A stretch of 33,824 nucleotides of DNA, from contig JAJRTR010000163.1 in the NCBI GenBank assembly GCA_024278215.1, positions 1 to 33,824 of the forward strand. Reading direction: 5' to 3'. Source of the stretch: a bacterium (GTDB lineage: Bacteria > UBP15 > UBA6099 > JAJRTR01). Each line of letters opens with the position of its first letter. The first letter of the stretch is position 1. This document shows, piece after piece, positions 24,137 to 33,107 of this stretch. The position numbers and the translations under genes were made by a program. Below the pieces are notes generated by a model. It did no database searches. It saw nothing but the letters and a program-made list of their open reading frames with translations, and was not told where the DNA came from.

Positions 24137-25510
24137 ATGATTTTCATCAACCCGGACTGCTTCCAGGGATACCGTTTCCCCTCTATCGGCCTGCTGTATA
24201 TGGCCGCCGCGCTCGAGCGGAACGGGATGCCTGTCGAGTATATCGACCCGAACTACGACCCCGCGTGGCGGCGGCGACTCGACGACGCCGCGCCACGCCA
24301 CGAGTGGATCGGGATTACTGCCAACATCCTTTCACTCAAGCCGGCGCTGGAGTTGTCGGCGCTGGTGCGCGCGGAATATCCCGGCAAAAAAATCATAATG
24401 GGAGGACCGTATCCGTCGATAAAGTATGCGGACCTGATACCGGAACACGCCGACGCGGTGGCTGTAGGCGAGTCGGAAGAAACAATAATCGATGTTGCGA
24501 ACGGGCGTCCGTCAGGTGAAATAAAAGGCGTCGCGTGGAGCGACGGCGGCACGGTTATTTTCAATGGGCGGCGCGACCTGATAAAAGATATAGACACGAT
24601 AGCGCCACCCGCGTGGCGCCTGGGCCATGTGAAGAAATACCGGCTCGAGCACACGAAGAGAAACCCGGTGCTTCCGCTGCTCACCAGCCGGGGATGCCCG
24701 TTCAAATGTATATTCTGCGCGTCGCGCGTAATATTCGAGTCGCGTATACGGTACCGTTCCATCGACAGAGTCATCGAGGAGTTCGACGAGCTCACAGTGG
24801 AGCACGGAGCGCGGGAAGTGCATATCTGGGACGACAACTTCACGCTGCGGCGCGACCGAGTGATGGAGTTCTGCGAGCGGCTGGCGACGCGCCGTAAGAG
24901 AGGCGTGAGCCTGATGATACCGTCGGGCATAAAGCCGGATATTGGCGATTACGAGATGTTCCGGGCGATGCGCCGGGCGGGTTTCTATTCTGTGTGCATC
25001 GCGGTGGAGTCTGGCGACCGAGAGATAATGAAGAGCCTTGGGAAGAAGGTGGACGTGGGAAAGGTGCGCGGAGTGATCTCCGCCGCGCGGCGCGCGGGGT
25101 TGTTGCTGAACGGTTTTTTCATGCTCGGGCTGCCTGATGATACTGAAGAAACGATGCGGCGCAATATCGAACATGCCTGTTCGCTGCCGCTGCACCAGGC
25201 GCTGTTTTTTGTGACGATACCGTTTCCGGGCACCGAACTTTACGATATTGTAAAAGAGAAGGGGAAATTGCTGTATGATAATGAGGTAGAGTTGTACGAA
25301 CGCGGCTACTTCCAGGGACGCGCGACGTGCGAGATGCCGGGCTTCGACGCCGGGACGCTCGAGAAGATGTACAGGCTGGCGAACCGCAGGTTCTATTTCA
25401 GGCCGGCGGTGCTGGCGGCGCTGTTCTTTAAGAAACTGCACAGTCCGCTGCAATTATTTTTCATGATGCGGAAGTGGTTCAGGGTAGTGATGAGAGGCAG
25501 ACAATTCTGA
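24137..25510 (+). CDS. B12-binding-domain radical SAM protein (tandem copy D)
   Basis: A paralogue of the preceding gene with exactly the same length (457 residues) and cysteine positions (187/191/194, RGCPFKCIFC); 103 of the first 190 residues are identical by hand count (54%), and the core and C-terminus look closer. It keeps MIFINPDCF, HIWDDNFTLRRDRVMEFC, MIPSGIKPDIGDYEMFRAM and GFFMLGLPDDTEETMRRNI. ATG 24137 directly follows the previous stop. Its own stop shares a base with the next ATG (TGATG), so the operon is tightly coupled. Two copies with no length change suggest selection for two related reactions. Substrate unknown. Confidence 0.88.
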   Translation: MIFINPDCFQGYRFPSIGLLYMAAALERNGMPVEYIDPNYDPAWRRRLDDAAPRHEWIGITANILSLKPALELSALVRAEYPGKKIIMGGPYPSIKYADLIPEHADAVAVGESEETIIDVANGRPSGEIKGVAWSDGGTVIFNGRRDLIKDIDTIAPPAWRLGHVKKYRLEHTKRNPVLPLLTSRGCPFKCIFCASRVIFESRIRYRSIDRVIEEFDELTVEHGAREVHIWDDNFTLRRDRVMEFCERLATRRKRGVSLMIPSGIKPDIGDYEMFRAMRRAGFYSVCIAVESGDREIMKSLGKKVDVGKVRGVISAARRAGLLLNGFFMLGLPDDTEETMRRNIEHACSLPLHQALFFVTIPFPGTELYDIVKEKGKLLYDNEVELYERGYFQGRATCEMPGFDAGTLEKMYRLANRRFYFRPAVLAALFFKKLHSPLQLFFMMRKWFRVVMRGRQF

Positions 25511-28500
25511 TGACGGAGCTGAAAAAGAAGAAATTGCCGGTCGACCGCTGGGTGCCGCCGCTGCTGTTTATCGCCGTGTTCGGTTACATGCTGCTGTGCG
25601 CCGTGCCCGATCTGTACTGGGGCGACAGCGCGGAGATGACGGCGGTCTCGTGCGATATGGGTGTCGCGCATTCACCGGGCTACCCGCTGTATATAATGAT
25701 ATCGAAGTTGTTCGGCGCGCTTCCCTTTGCGACCTATCCGTTCCGTATAAACGTCATGAGCGCGTTTTTCGCGGCGCTGGCAGTGGTGCTTATATACAGG
25801 CTGGCGACGATGCTGATAGGGGGTTCACGAGTCGCCGGGCTCGTGGCGGCGGTCGGGCTGATGGGGTGCCGTGAGTTCGTGCGTTTCGGGCTGTACGCGG
25901 AAGTCTACGCGCTGCATATAGCGCTGTTGGCGGGGGTGCTGCTGCTTGTGGCCGGTCACTACAGGCGCGGTGGCGACCTGCGAATAGTTTTCGCGCTCAT
26001 GCTGGCGGGTATCGGGATGACGCACCACATAATGATGATATTCGTGCTGGGCGCGGTGCTGTTCTACATGCTGATCGCGCCGGGGCACAGGCTGCGGATC
26101 GCGGCCGGAGTGCCGGTGCTGTTGTGCGGCGAGGGAGTCATACTGATATTCCGCACACACGCGACAGCGCTTCAGACGATGCAGTATTTCCAATACGGGC
26201 TGTATGCAGCGGTCGCGCTCTTTGCAATATACACGGGTATAGTCTTCTGGAAGAAAAAGAATGCCGCGTCGACGCTGAAACTCGCGTTCGCCGCGCTCTT
26301 CATCCCCGCGCTGTGCCTGTTGCTGTTTGTCTATATCCCGTTCGCTGCTTCGCGCAGGCCGGTATCCGACTGGTGGGCACCGAGTTCCGCCGCGAACTTC
26401 ATCAGCCTGCTGCTTGTGCAGGGTTACGCTTCGACATTCCCGGCGAGCGGTCTCGAATGGCTGCAAAGATTGAACCTGATGGGAGTGCTGCTGCAAGTGC
26501 CATTTCTGATTATGCTCGTGGCGCTGCCGGGGCTGGTATATCTGCTGTGGAAAAAGACGCGCGCGGGCCTGTTCCTGCTCGTGTTCATGGTGGCGGCGTT
26601 CGCCGGTTCGCTGCTGGTGGCGCACGGCAAGCCGGACGCGCTGAGGCTGCCGGTGTACGTGACGATATACGTCATGGCGGGCGTCGGCGCGGGCACGATA
26701 ATCGGCTGGCGGTTTCTCCAGGGAAGTGTGTTCAAGAGGGTGTTGAGAACGGTTGCGCTGGTTATTGTGGGCGTGATTCTCGCGCTGAATCTCGCCGACA
26801 CCGATCTGCGATACATGAACCGCAGCGGCGGCTCGCGCGAACTGGGCGAGGCTATTATCAACCAGGTGCTGCCGGGCAGTTTCCTTTTCATCGGCACCAA
26901 CTCGCCCAGCATCATGGGCTACCTCGAATCATGTGAGCCGGAAAAGGTGTCGGATAAAGATATTACCATGATCCCCGTCTCTTTCCTTCCTTTCGAGTGG
27001 AAGCTCGATCAGTTGCGGCGGAAGTATCCGGATGTGATTTTCCCGGCACCGCCCGCCGAATGGGACAACAACCCCATCTTCAGGGTCGACGATCCCCTGC
27101 GCGCAAGATATGCCGAGGAGATTCTCGAAAGCAACAGCAAGAAGACCGGCGTGTACTCGGACTTTCAGTTCCTGACCGACGAATACGGGCGGTTCACGAT
27201 TCCACACGGTGCCGCCTACCAGCTTGTGCCCACTGACGTATCCCCTGATCGTATCAAGGAAATGATGGACGCCGATGTGCCGCCGGAATGGAATAAAGAG
27301 CAATATCGCGACGTTGTCAGCGCTACCAATATCGCTTCGGTATACAACGAGCGCGGAAAGATATTTTTCGAATATGCGCTGAGCGACATGGACGAAACGC
27401 TGGTCCGCAGGGCACTGGACGAATTTAAAAAAGCGTTGGGAATTATTGACACCGCGCTCGACAAGTATGATCGCGCTCTAAGAGTCGAAAAAGCCGCCAT
27501 AGATACTATGAGCAATGTTCTCGACAGGAAGAAAACCGGTACGGAAGATGAGCCCGGTATCGACGTAAATATTCAATTGGACCTTGTGGGCGAAAAAGAC
27601 GAAGATGAAGACAAATGGAGAGTGTTTTACGGCCAGTTGCGCGAGTTGCTCGACCTGCGCGCCGAAGTGATGTCCAACAGGGGCCAGTGCCGCATCTTTT
27701 ACGGGCAGTCGAGAGAAGGGCTGAAGCTTATGCAGAAGGCGATCCGGCTCTCGCCGCTGAACCCCCGCCTGTACGAAACACTCGCCACGGCTTACTACCG
27801 CACCCAGTCGGCCGCCGGGTCGACCAGGGCCATCGCGCTCTGGAGCGCCGTCACAAAACTCGACCCGAACAACGCGCGCGCCTACCACAACATAGGGAGC
27901 GCGCTGGTCGGAATACGTCAGGCGGAAAAAGCGATACCTTATTATACGAAAGCTATCAGCATCGACCCGGACTACAAATCCGCTTACATCAACCTCGGGC
28001 GCGTCTTCAACAAGCTGGGCAACTGCGCCATGGCCGCCACCACGCTCGAACAGGCGAAAAAACAATTGCCGCAGGACCTCACGATCAGGAGCGAGCTCGT
28101 GCAGCAATATGCCGAGTGCGGCATGCAGCACCTTTACGCGGCGGAAGTCGAATCCATGATCGCCGATTTCCCGCGCAATAAAGAACTCTTCTACACACTC
28201 GGCATCATTTTCAGGAACGTCAAACAGGTGGGCAACCTCGCTAAAGCTATCGAGGCGCTCAAGGACCTCGACCCGGACTTCCCCGTCCGTACACTTTTTA
28301 CCTCCATGCAGGATTGCCGCGAAGCGATTCCACTGATCGAGGACCTCCTGAAATACGTTTCCGACGATCCGTACCTGCGGCTCGAGTTGAGCCTGCGCTA
28401 CGGGGCGTGCGGAGAAGTCGATAAAGCTATAAAGGTGATGGAATATATCGTCGACAATTACCCGTCCCTTACGGCGGCCCCGATAATGCTCGAAAGAATG

Positions 28501-28599
28501 AAAGACCCGAATGCCAAAACCCTGCTCGCGCCCGACATGCCGGACATCGGCGACGGGGCTGCGGATTATTACGAAAAGTACAAGTTGCAGCAACCGTGA
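25510..28599 (+). CDS. DUF2723 GT-C membrane protein with C-terminal TPR domain
   Basis: A 1029-residue protein. The N-terminal half is DUF2723: YWGDSAEMTAVSCDMGVAH and SPGYPLYIMI near residues 35-65, then about a dozen hydrophobic segments to about residue 440. A soluble region follows, with an acidic stretch (VGEKDEDEDKW near residue 700), then at least four TPR-like helical repeats (RLYETLATAYYRT, ARAYHNIGSALVG, KSAYINLGRVFNK, KELFYTLGIIFRN) to about residue 920. The TPR part probably faces the extracytoplasmic side and binds a partner or acceptor. Start ATG 25510 shares a base with the preceding stop; ATG 25474 would lie inside the upstream gene. Second GT-C of the operon, with the rSAM pair between the two. 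Confidence 0.85.
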   Translation: MTELKKKKLPVDRWVPPLLFIAVFGYMLLCAVPDLYWGDSAEMTAVSCDMGVAHSPGYPLYIMISKLFGALPFATYPFRINVMSAFFAALAVVLIYRLATMLIGGSRVAGLVAAVGLMGCREFVRFGLYAEVYALHIALLAGVLLLVAGHYRRGGDLRIVFALMLAGIGMTHHIMMIFVLGAVLFYMLIAPGHRLRIAAGVPVLLCGEGVILIFRTHATALQTMQYFQYGLYAAVALFAIYTGIVFWKKKNAASTLKLAFAALFIPALCLLLFVYIPFAASRRPVSDWWAPSSAANFISLLLVQGYASTFPASGLEWLQRLNLMGVLLQVPFLIMLVALPGLVYLLWKKTRAGLFLLVFMVAAFAGSLLVAHGKPDALRLPVYVTIYVMAGVGAGTIIGWRFLQGSVFKRVLRTVALVIVGVILALNLADTDLRYMNRSGGSRELGEAIINQVLPGSFLFIGTNSPSIMGYLESCEPEKVSDKDITMIPVSFLPFEWKLDQLRRKYPDVIFPAPPAEWDNNPIFRVDDPLRARYAEEILESNSKKTGVYSDFQFLTDEYGRFTIPHGAAYQLVPTDVSPDRIKEMMDADVPPEWNKEQYRDVVSATNIASVYNERGKIFFEYALSDMDETLVRRALDEFKKALGIIDTALDKYDRALRVEKAAIDTMSNVLDRKKTGTEDEPGIDVNIQLDLVGEKDEDEDKWRVFYGQLRELLDLRAEVMSNRGQCRIFYGQSREGLKLMQKAIRLSPLNPRLYETLATAYYRTQSAAGSTRAIALWSAVTKLDPNNARAYHNIGSALVGIRQAEKAIPYYTKAISIDPDYKSAYINLGRVFNKLGNCAMAATTLEQAKKQLPQDLTIRSELVQQYAECGMQHLYAAEVESMIADFPRNKELFYTLGIIFRNVKQVGNLAKAIEALKDLDPDFPVRTLFTSMQDCREAIPLIEDLLKYVSDDPYLRLELSLRYGACGEVDKAIKVMEYIVDNYPSLTAAPIMLERMKDPNAKTLLAPDMPDIGDGAADYYEKYKLQQP

Positions 28600-28683
28600 G
28601 CTGTGGCAACAGCATCGAAAAGTTGCAGGCATTCAGAGGTCCACAACGGCAGCCCCGCACCGCGAAGAGAGGAGAGGATATCG

Positions 28684-31170
28684 TTGTCCGAGAATAACGA
28701 CAGCAGAAAACGCGCTACAGTAATCGAACTGATCAGCCGGGTCGGGCAGACACTTCAGTCGTCCCGCGGCCTCGAATCTATCCTAAAAGACATCATTGAA
28801 ATCATCATCGAGCTGATGGCTGCCGATGCATGCTCGATATACCTCTACGAAGACGGCTTGCTGAGGCTCAAGTCGACAAAGGGCATGGGATTCACCGAAG
28901 ACGAGAAGATCACCATCGGACTGGGCGAAGGAATAACGGGTCTCACGGCACTCGATAAAAAGCCATACGCGATTCGCGATATCGACGCCAGGGAAGACCT
29001 TGGAAATATCCCCATAAGAGGATCGAAGAAATTCCGCGCGCTGCTGAGTGTCCCAATGTTGGACGGCGATAAACTTATCGGCGTTATGAACGTGTGGAAA
29101 AAGGAACCTTACGAGCACACCGAAACAGAAAAGAATTTCATAATGTTCATCGCAACACAGCTCGTGGGTTCGATACGCATCACACAGCTTTACGAAGAAG
29201 TCATTCGCGGTTTCAGGGAGATAGCGACAATTCACCAGGTCGGGCAGATCGTATCGTCGGTGCTCGAACTCGACGAATTGCTGCCCGTGATCGCGAGAAC
29301 GATATGCGAACACCTTTCGGCGCGCGGTTGTGTCGTGCGGCTGCTCAATCCCGACAACGGCCTGCTCGAGATACGGGGCTACTACGGCATAACCCCCGAG
29401 CAGGCCGCCGGCAGGGGCCTCGAGCCGGGAGAAGGCATCCCCGGACAGGTCGTTTCGTCAAGTGCACCGGTGATAAGAAAAGAACCTTGCGAGTTCGATG
29501 ACGAACAACCCCGCGATCTCGAAAACATGCAATGTTCGATAATATGCGTTCCACTGACATACAAAAACAAGGTCATCGGCACACTCGGCGTCTTCGATAA
29601 AATACTGCCTTTCAGCAACGAACCAGCGCTCTTCGAGAACGAAGACATCGGGCTCGTGTCCATGATCGGCAACCAGGTCGCTATGGCCATCGACAACGCC
29701 CACCTCTACAACGCCGCAAAACAATACGCTCAGGAAAAAGACCTTCGCATCAAGGAACTGTCGCTGCTGCTCGAGATAACAAACGTAATGCGCAGTTCCA
29801 CAGACCTCGACGAACTTCTCTACATGATACTTACAAGTGTCACGATGGGCGAAGGACTCGGCTTCAACAGGGCGCTGCTCTTCCTCACGGATGACAACGA
29901 CAGAGTCCTCGACGGGAAAATGGCTGTCGGGCCGCTAAGGCCTGAAGATGCCGAACGGCACTGGAACGCCATCGTAGACAAATCGAACAAAACATTATAC
30001 GAAAAGGTCAAGGAATACGGTCGCCTCAACATGGAAATGGGTTTCGAGATCGACAGGCGCATCAAGTCCGCTTCCATACCGCTCTCCGCCGAAAAAGGCG
30101 TCATCGCCAGAACAGCACTCGAGCGCAGTACTTTCAATGTTACTGATTACTGTCCGCCCGAACACAGCGAGGAACAGATCATCGCGCAACTCGGCTTTTC
30201 TACTTTCGTTTCCGTGCCCCTGATAGCGAAAGACAGGGTGATCGGCGTGGTAGTCGTCGACAACCTTATCACGAAAGAACCTATCACCGACGACCTGGTG
30301 AAGTTCCTGAAGCTGTTTGCAAACCAGGCGGCAAGCGCCATCGAAATGGGCTGGGTATATAAAAACCTCGAGCGCACGAACCGCCACCTCATCGACGCGC
30401 GCGACCTGCTTGTGCGCACGAAAACACTCGCCACTCTCGGCGAGTTCTCCGCCGGGGTCGCCCACGAACTGCGCAACCCGCTCGTCGCTATCGGCGGCTT
30501 CTCGAAACGCCTTGCGAAGATGCTCGACGGCGAATCGAAAGAAGCCCGCTATGCCGCTATTATTTCACGAGAGGTCGAAGGCCTCGAAAAAATACTCAAC
30601 CAGATACTCGATTTCGTCGGCGGCGCGAAACCCTCCTTCAAACGCGCCGACATGGTGAATCTTATCGAACAGGTACTCAGGCTGTTTAACGCGAGTTTCC
30701 GCGAAAATAATATCGAAGTGCTTACAGATTACGACAGTCGCGTCAACGAACTTGTTGTCGACGAGGTGCAGATGCGGCAACTGTTCATCAACCTCGTGAA
30801 AAACGCGATCGAGGCGATGAAAGGCGAAGGCGGCACGCTGAGTATTGCCTCCGCGCTTGTCGAGGAAGGCGCAGGCGGCGTCGGATTCGAGATATCCGAC
30901 ACTGGAAGCGGAATCCATGCCGAGGACCTCGAACACATTTTCGATCCTTTTTTCACAAAAAAGGAAGAAGGTACAGGACTCGGGCTGCCGATGTGCTCGC
31001 GCATTGTCGAAGGCAGCCACGGCGGCCGCATTTTCGTCGACAGCAAAATAGGGCGCGGCACAAATATCCTCGTATGGCTGCCCGTCGATACCATCCCGGC
31101 CGAGGGCAGACTGAACTTCGAAGACGCTCAGAAAATGCAGGAACACAACCGGTTGCCGACAAACTTATAA
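28684..31170 (+). CDS. Triple-GAF sensor histidine kinase
   Basis: An 828-residue soluble two-component kinase. Three GAF-type sensor domains are at about residues 25-165 (ADACSIYLYEDGLLRLKS), 185-345 (RGCVVRLLNPDNGLLEIRG, YYG) and 355-560 (FNRALLFLTDDNDRVL, FSTFVSVPLIAKDRVIGVVVVD). HisKA follows with phospho-acceptor His594 in GEFSAGVAHELRNPL, then a HATPase domain with N box NLVKNAIEAM, DTGSGIHAEDLEHIFDPFF and GTGLGLPMC. There is no transmembrane segment and no response regulator next to it. TTG 28684 is preferred over GTG 28603 because GGAGAGG (28671-28677) lies 6 nt upstream and the extra N-terminus is low-complexity. It follows the GT-C gene by 84 nt on the same strand and could regulate it. 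Confidence 0.9.
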   Translation: MSENNDSRKRATVIELISRVGQTLQSSRGLESILKDIIEIIIELMAADACSIYLYEDGLLRLKSTKGMGFTEDEKITIGLGEGITGLTALDKKPYAIRDIDAREDLGNIPIRGSKKFRALLSVPMLDGDKLIGVMNVWKKEPYEHTETEKNFIMFIATQLVGSIRITQLYEEVIRGFREIATIHQVGQIVSSVLELDELLPVIARTICEHLSARGCVVRLLNPDNGLLEIRGYYGITPEQAAGRGLEPGEGIPGQVVSSSAPVIRKEPCEFDDEQPRDLENMQCSIICVPLTYKNKVIGTLGVFDKILPFSNEPALFENEDIGLVSMIGNQVAMAIDNAHLYNAAKQYAQEKDLRIKELSLLLEITNVMRSSTDLDELLYMILTSVTMGEGLGFNRALLFLTDDNDRVLDGKMAVGPLRPEDAERHWNAIVDKSNKTLYEKVKEYGRLNMEMGFEIDRRIKSASIPLSAEKGVIARTALERSTFNVTDYCPPEHSEEQIIAQLGFSTFVSVPLIAKDRVIGVVVVDNLITKEPITDDLVKFLKLFANQAASAIEMGWVYKNLERTNRHLIDARDLLVRTKTLATLGEFSAGVAHELRNPLVAIGGFSKRLAKMLDGESKEARYAAIISREVEGLEKILNQILDFVGGAKPSFKRADMVNLIEQVLRLFNASFRENNIEVLTDYDSRVNELVVDEVQMRQLFINLVKNAIEAMKGEGGTLSIASALVEEGAGGVGFEISDTGSGIHAEDLEHIFDPFFTKKEEGTGLGLPMCSRIVEGSHGGRIFVDSKIGRGTNILVWLPVDTIPAEGRLNFEDAQKMQEHNRLPTNL

Positions 31171-31235
31171 CACAAACCGAGTTGCGTATAGTAGGCTTAC
31201 CCATTTTCCCCATAAACTCCCTTTTTAACCAGATT

Positions 31236-31254
31236 GGTGAAATATGCGGGGTAA
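31236..31254 (+). repeat. Recurrent GAAATATGC motif, site 3
   Basis: GGTGAAATATGCGGGGTAA, one inserted G relative to site 2, 66 nt after the histidine kinase stop. Confidence 0.45.
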
Positions 31255-31474
31255 CGACTGAAGCTTTATTCGAGGCAGTTGCATCAAAACCATTCCCACA
31301 AAACATAAATTTGCAACAGACTCCTTGCTTTTTCACCATATTCGTCCTATGATGAATATGTAACATTATTTATTGCCGTTTTGTGTGCGGAATCAAAGTA
31401 ATAAGTGTAGTGTTATGTCAACAAGGGAAAGACGTAACATTGGTTAGCGTAACAACAATAAAATAAAAATGTAG

Positions 31475-31496
31475 GGCGGGTTCAGCGTACCCCGCC
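31475..31496 (+). repeat. GC-rich hairpin in AT-rich spacer
   Basis: GGCGGG (31475-31480) and CCCGCC (31491-31496) form a stem with a 10-nt loop, in otherwise AT-rich sequence. No T-run follows. It may be a remnant of a dispersed repeat or a weak processing hairpin. Confidence 0.35.
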
Positions 31497-31643
31497 TCAG
31501 CTTGTGCCGGTAAAAACCGTTTTCGCGGGAAATATGATTAGACAGGGTATGGTGATTCCGCCCTTGTCTACACATCTTGCGCATTTACAAGTGTACATGA
31601 CAGAAGGTGCCGAACAACAGGCGGCGCGGGAGGAACAGATAAA

Positions 31644-32837
31644 ATGCAGATACTTGATTTGAAAGGCAGTGCCTACGAGCGCGGGCTCGCCCAGGGAGAG
31701 CACAACGGCGACGCGTACAGGGAAATGCTCGATATGTTTTTCTCGTCCGAGATGTGGAAAGAAAACAAACCCAAACTGCTGCCCACGTCACTTATAAAAG
31801 TGGCACTGGGGCTGCTCGGCACCCACTACACAAAAAAAGCGGTCGCGGAGTATATGCCGGTCCAGCTCGATCGAGTGCGCGGGCTCGGCGAAGCCCTCGA
31901 CGCGGGCAAAGGTTTTATCTGGGGCATACAGTTTATGGAAATAATGTTCTGCGAAGCCGGTTCCAGCCTCGTCGCACCCAGCATGGGATGTTCGCAGGCA
32001 CACGCCACACCGAAGGCCACACGCGACAACGTGCCGCTCATCGGCAGAAACTACGATTTCCCGAACATGCTCCGCGACTACCAGATGGTGCGCCGCGAGC
32101 AGCCGTCCGAACCCGGCAGACTCGCCACGATATGCGTATCCCAGATACCGCTCGCCGGTCCGCACATGGGGATCAACGAGGCCGGACTCGTCGTCTGCGC
32201 CAATAACGCGCGTCTCTGGAAAGGCGACGACCTCAAATATTCAGGCATACCGTACCAGTTGCTGATGCTCGAAATACTCGAAACCTGCCGCACGGTGAAG
32301 GAAGCGTCGGATTTTGTCGTAAACTTCCCCGCCCGCGCGAACGCCGGTTTCATCGGCCTGATGGACGCTTCAGGCGACGACTGCGTCGTCGAGTTCACAG
32401 CCGCCCGCACAGCCGTTCGCCGTCCGAATGAAAAAGGTGTCATGGCACAGACCAACCACTTCCACGCCATGCCCGAAGCCAACCTGCCCGACGGCACTTA
32501 CTGGACCGTAAAGGGCATGGAAGGACTCGAATACGCCACATCAACAAAAACACGCTTCGCCGCCGCCGACAGGCTTCTCAACGAATATGCCGGTGACATC
32601 GGCATAGACACACTGAAAACGATCCTCTCCGATCACAGCGGCAACAACGGTGTCGGAAGCGACAACACTGTCTGCTGCCACGGCGACGCGGGCAGCACAC
32701 TTTGCAGCATGATAATGGATATAAAGAACAGGCGCATGCTCATCGCCGAAGGCAACCCCTGCTCGAGCGAATACATTGAAGTGTCCTTCGACAGGATCGA
32801 CACAGGCGCGAAGCTCGAACAGGCCGCAAGCAGATAA
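31644..32837 (+). CDS. C45-type Ntn hydrolase / acyl-CoA:6-APA acyltransferase-like protein
   Basis: A 397-residue member of the C45 peptidase (isopenicillin-N acyltransferase-like, linear amide hydrolase) superfamily. The N-terminal region (LKGSAYERGLAQGEHNG) matches the family start. The likely nucleophile is Cys116 in MGCSQAHA, which becomes N-terminal after self-cleavage in known members; PLIGRNYDFP and the AGLVVCANN strand follow, then TNHFHAMPE near residue 275. The 115-residue pro-segment is long but within range. No signal peptide is visible. Known relatives cleave amide bonds in acylated amines, bile salts or penicillin precursors; the substrate here is unknown. GGGAGG (31628-31633) lies 10 nt before ATG 31644. 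It stands alone. Confidence 0.82.
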   Translation: MQILDLKGSAYERGLAQGEHNGDAYREMLDMFFSSEMWKENKPKLLPTSLIKVALGLLGTHYTKKAVAEYMPVQLDRVRGLGEALDAGKGFIWGIQFMEIMFCEAGSSLVAPSMGCSQAHATPKATRDNVPLIGRNYDFPNMLRDYQMVRREQPSEPGRLATICVSQIPLAGPHMGINEAGLVVCANNARLWKGDDLKYSGIPYQLLMLEILETCRTVKEASDFVVNFPARANAGFIGLMDASGDDCVVEFTAARTAVRRPNEKGVMAQTNHFHAMPEANLPDGTYWTVKGMEGLEYATSTKTRFAAADRLLNEYAGDIGIDTLKTILSDHSGNNGVGSDNTVCCHGDAGSTLCSMIMDIKNRRMLIAEGNPCSSEYIEVSFDRIDTGAKLEQAASR

Positions 32838-33104
32838 GAGTACGTCCGCGAAGATTCTACGCGAACTTGCACGGAAATAATTTTGCAGGCGGTTCTGCAA
32901 CTTGAACCCGCATTGGTGAGAGATCCGGTGGAATCGCGATAACGCCTGTTCTACGCCCGTTGCGGCAGCGATTCGGGATCGACCGCATGTCGGCATTTTG
33001 TGCAAGAGGCCGGTAGACCGGCTGCTCTCTCACCTCTCGCTTGTCGTGCTTTGTATTATAAGCGTTCTTCCGATTTTTGAACCCGTGTTTGTGAAATATG
33101 CAAG
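32838..33104. other. Gap between convergent genes
   Basis: No gene is supported. It contains a stable hairpin, GCCGG-TAGA-CCGGC (33009-33022) with AGAG/CTCT outside it, and the recurrent motif GTGAAATATGCAAGTTA at 33091-33107, which overlaps the stop of the minus-strand gene. No T-run follows the hairpin on either strand. Confidence 0.4.
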
Positions 33105-33107
33105 TTA
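33091..33107 (+). repeat. Recurrent GAAATATGC motif, site 4
   Basis: GTGAAATATGCAAGTTA, overlapping the 3' end of the small minus-strand gene. Confidence 0.4.

Larger units (their letters stand above)
31171..31643. other. Long AT-rich intergenic region
   Basis: 473 bases without a supported gene. It holds the recurrent motif at 31236-31254, an AT-rich stretch (about 31360-31470), a GC hairpin GGCGGG (31475-31480)/CCCGCC (31491-31496), and a small CGGT-AAAA-ACCG-TTTT hairpin (31508-31523). Base composition is unlike the genes around it. No convincing promoter for the next gene was found. Confidence 0.45.
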
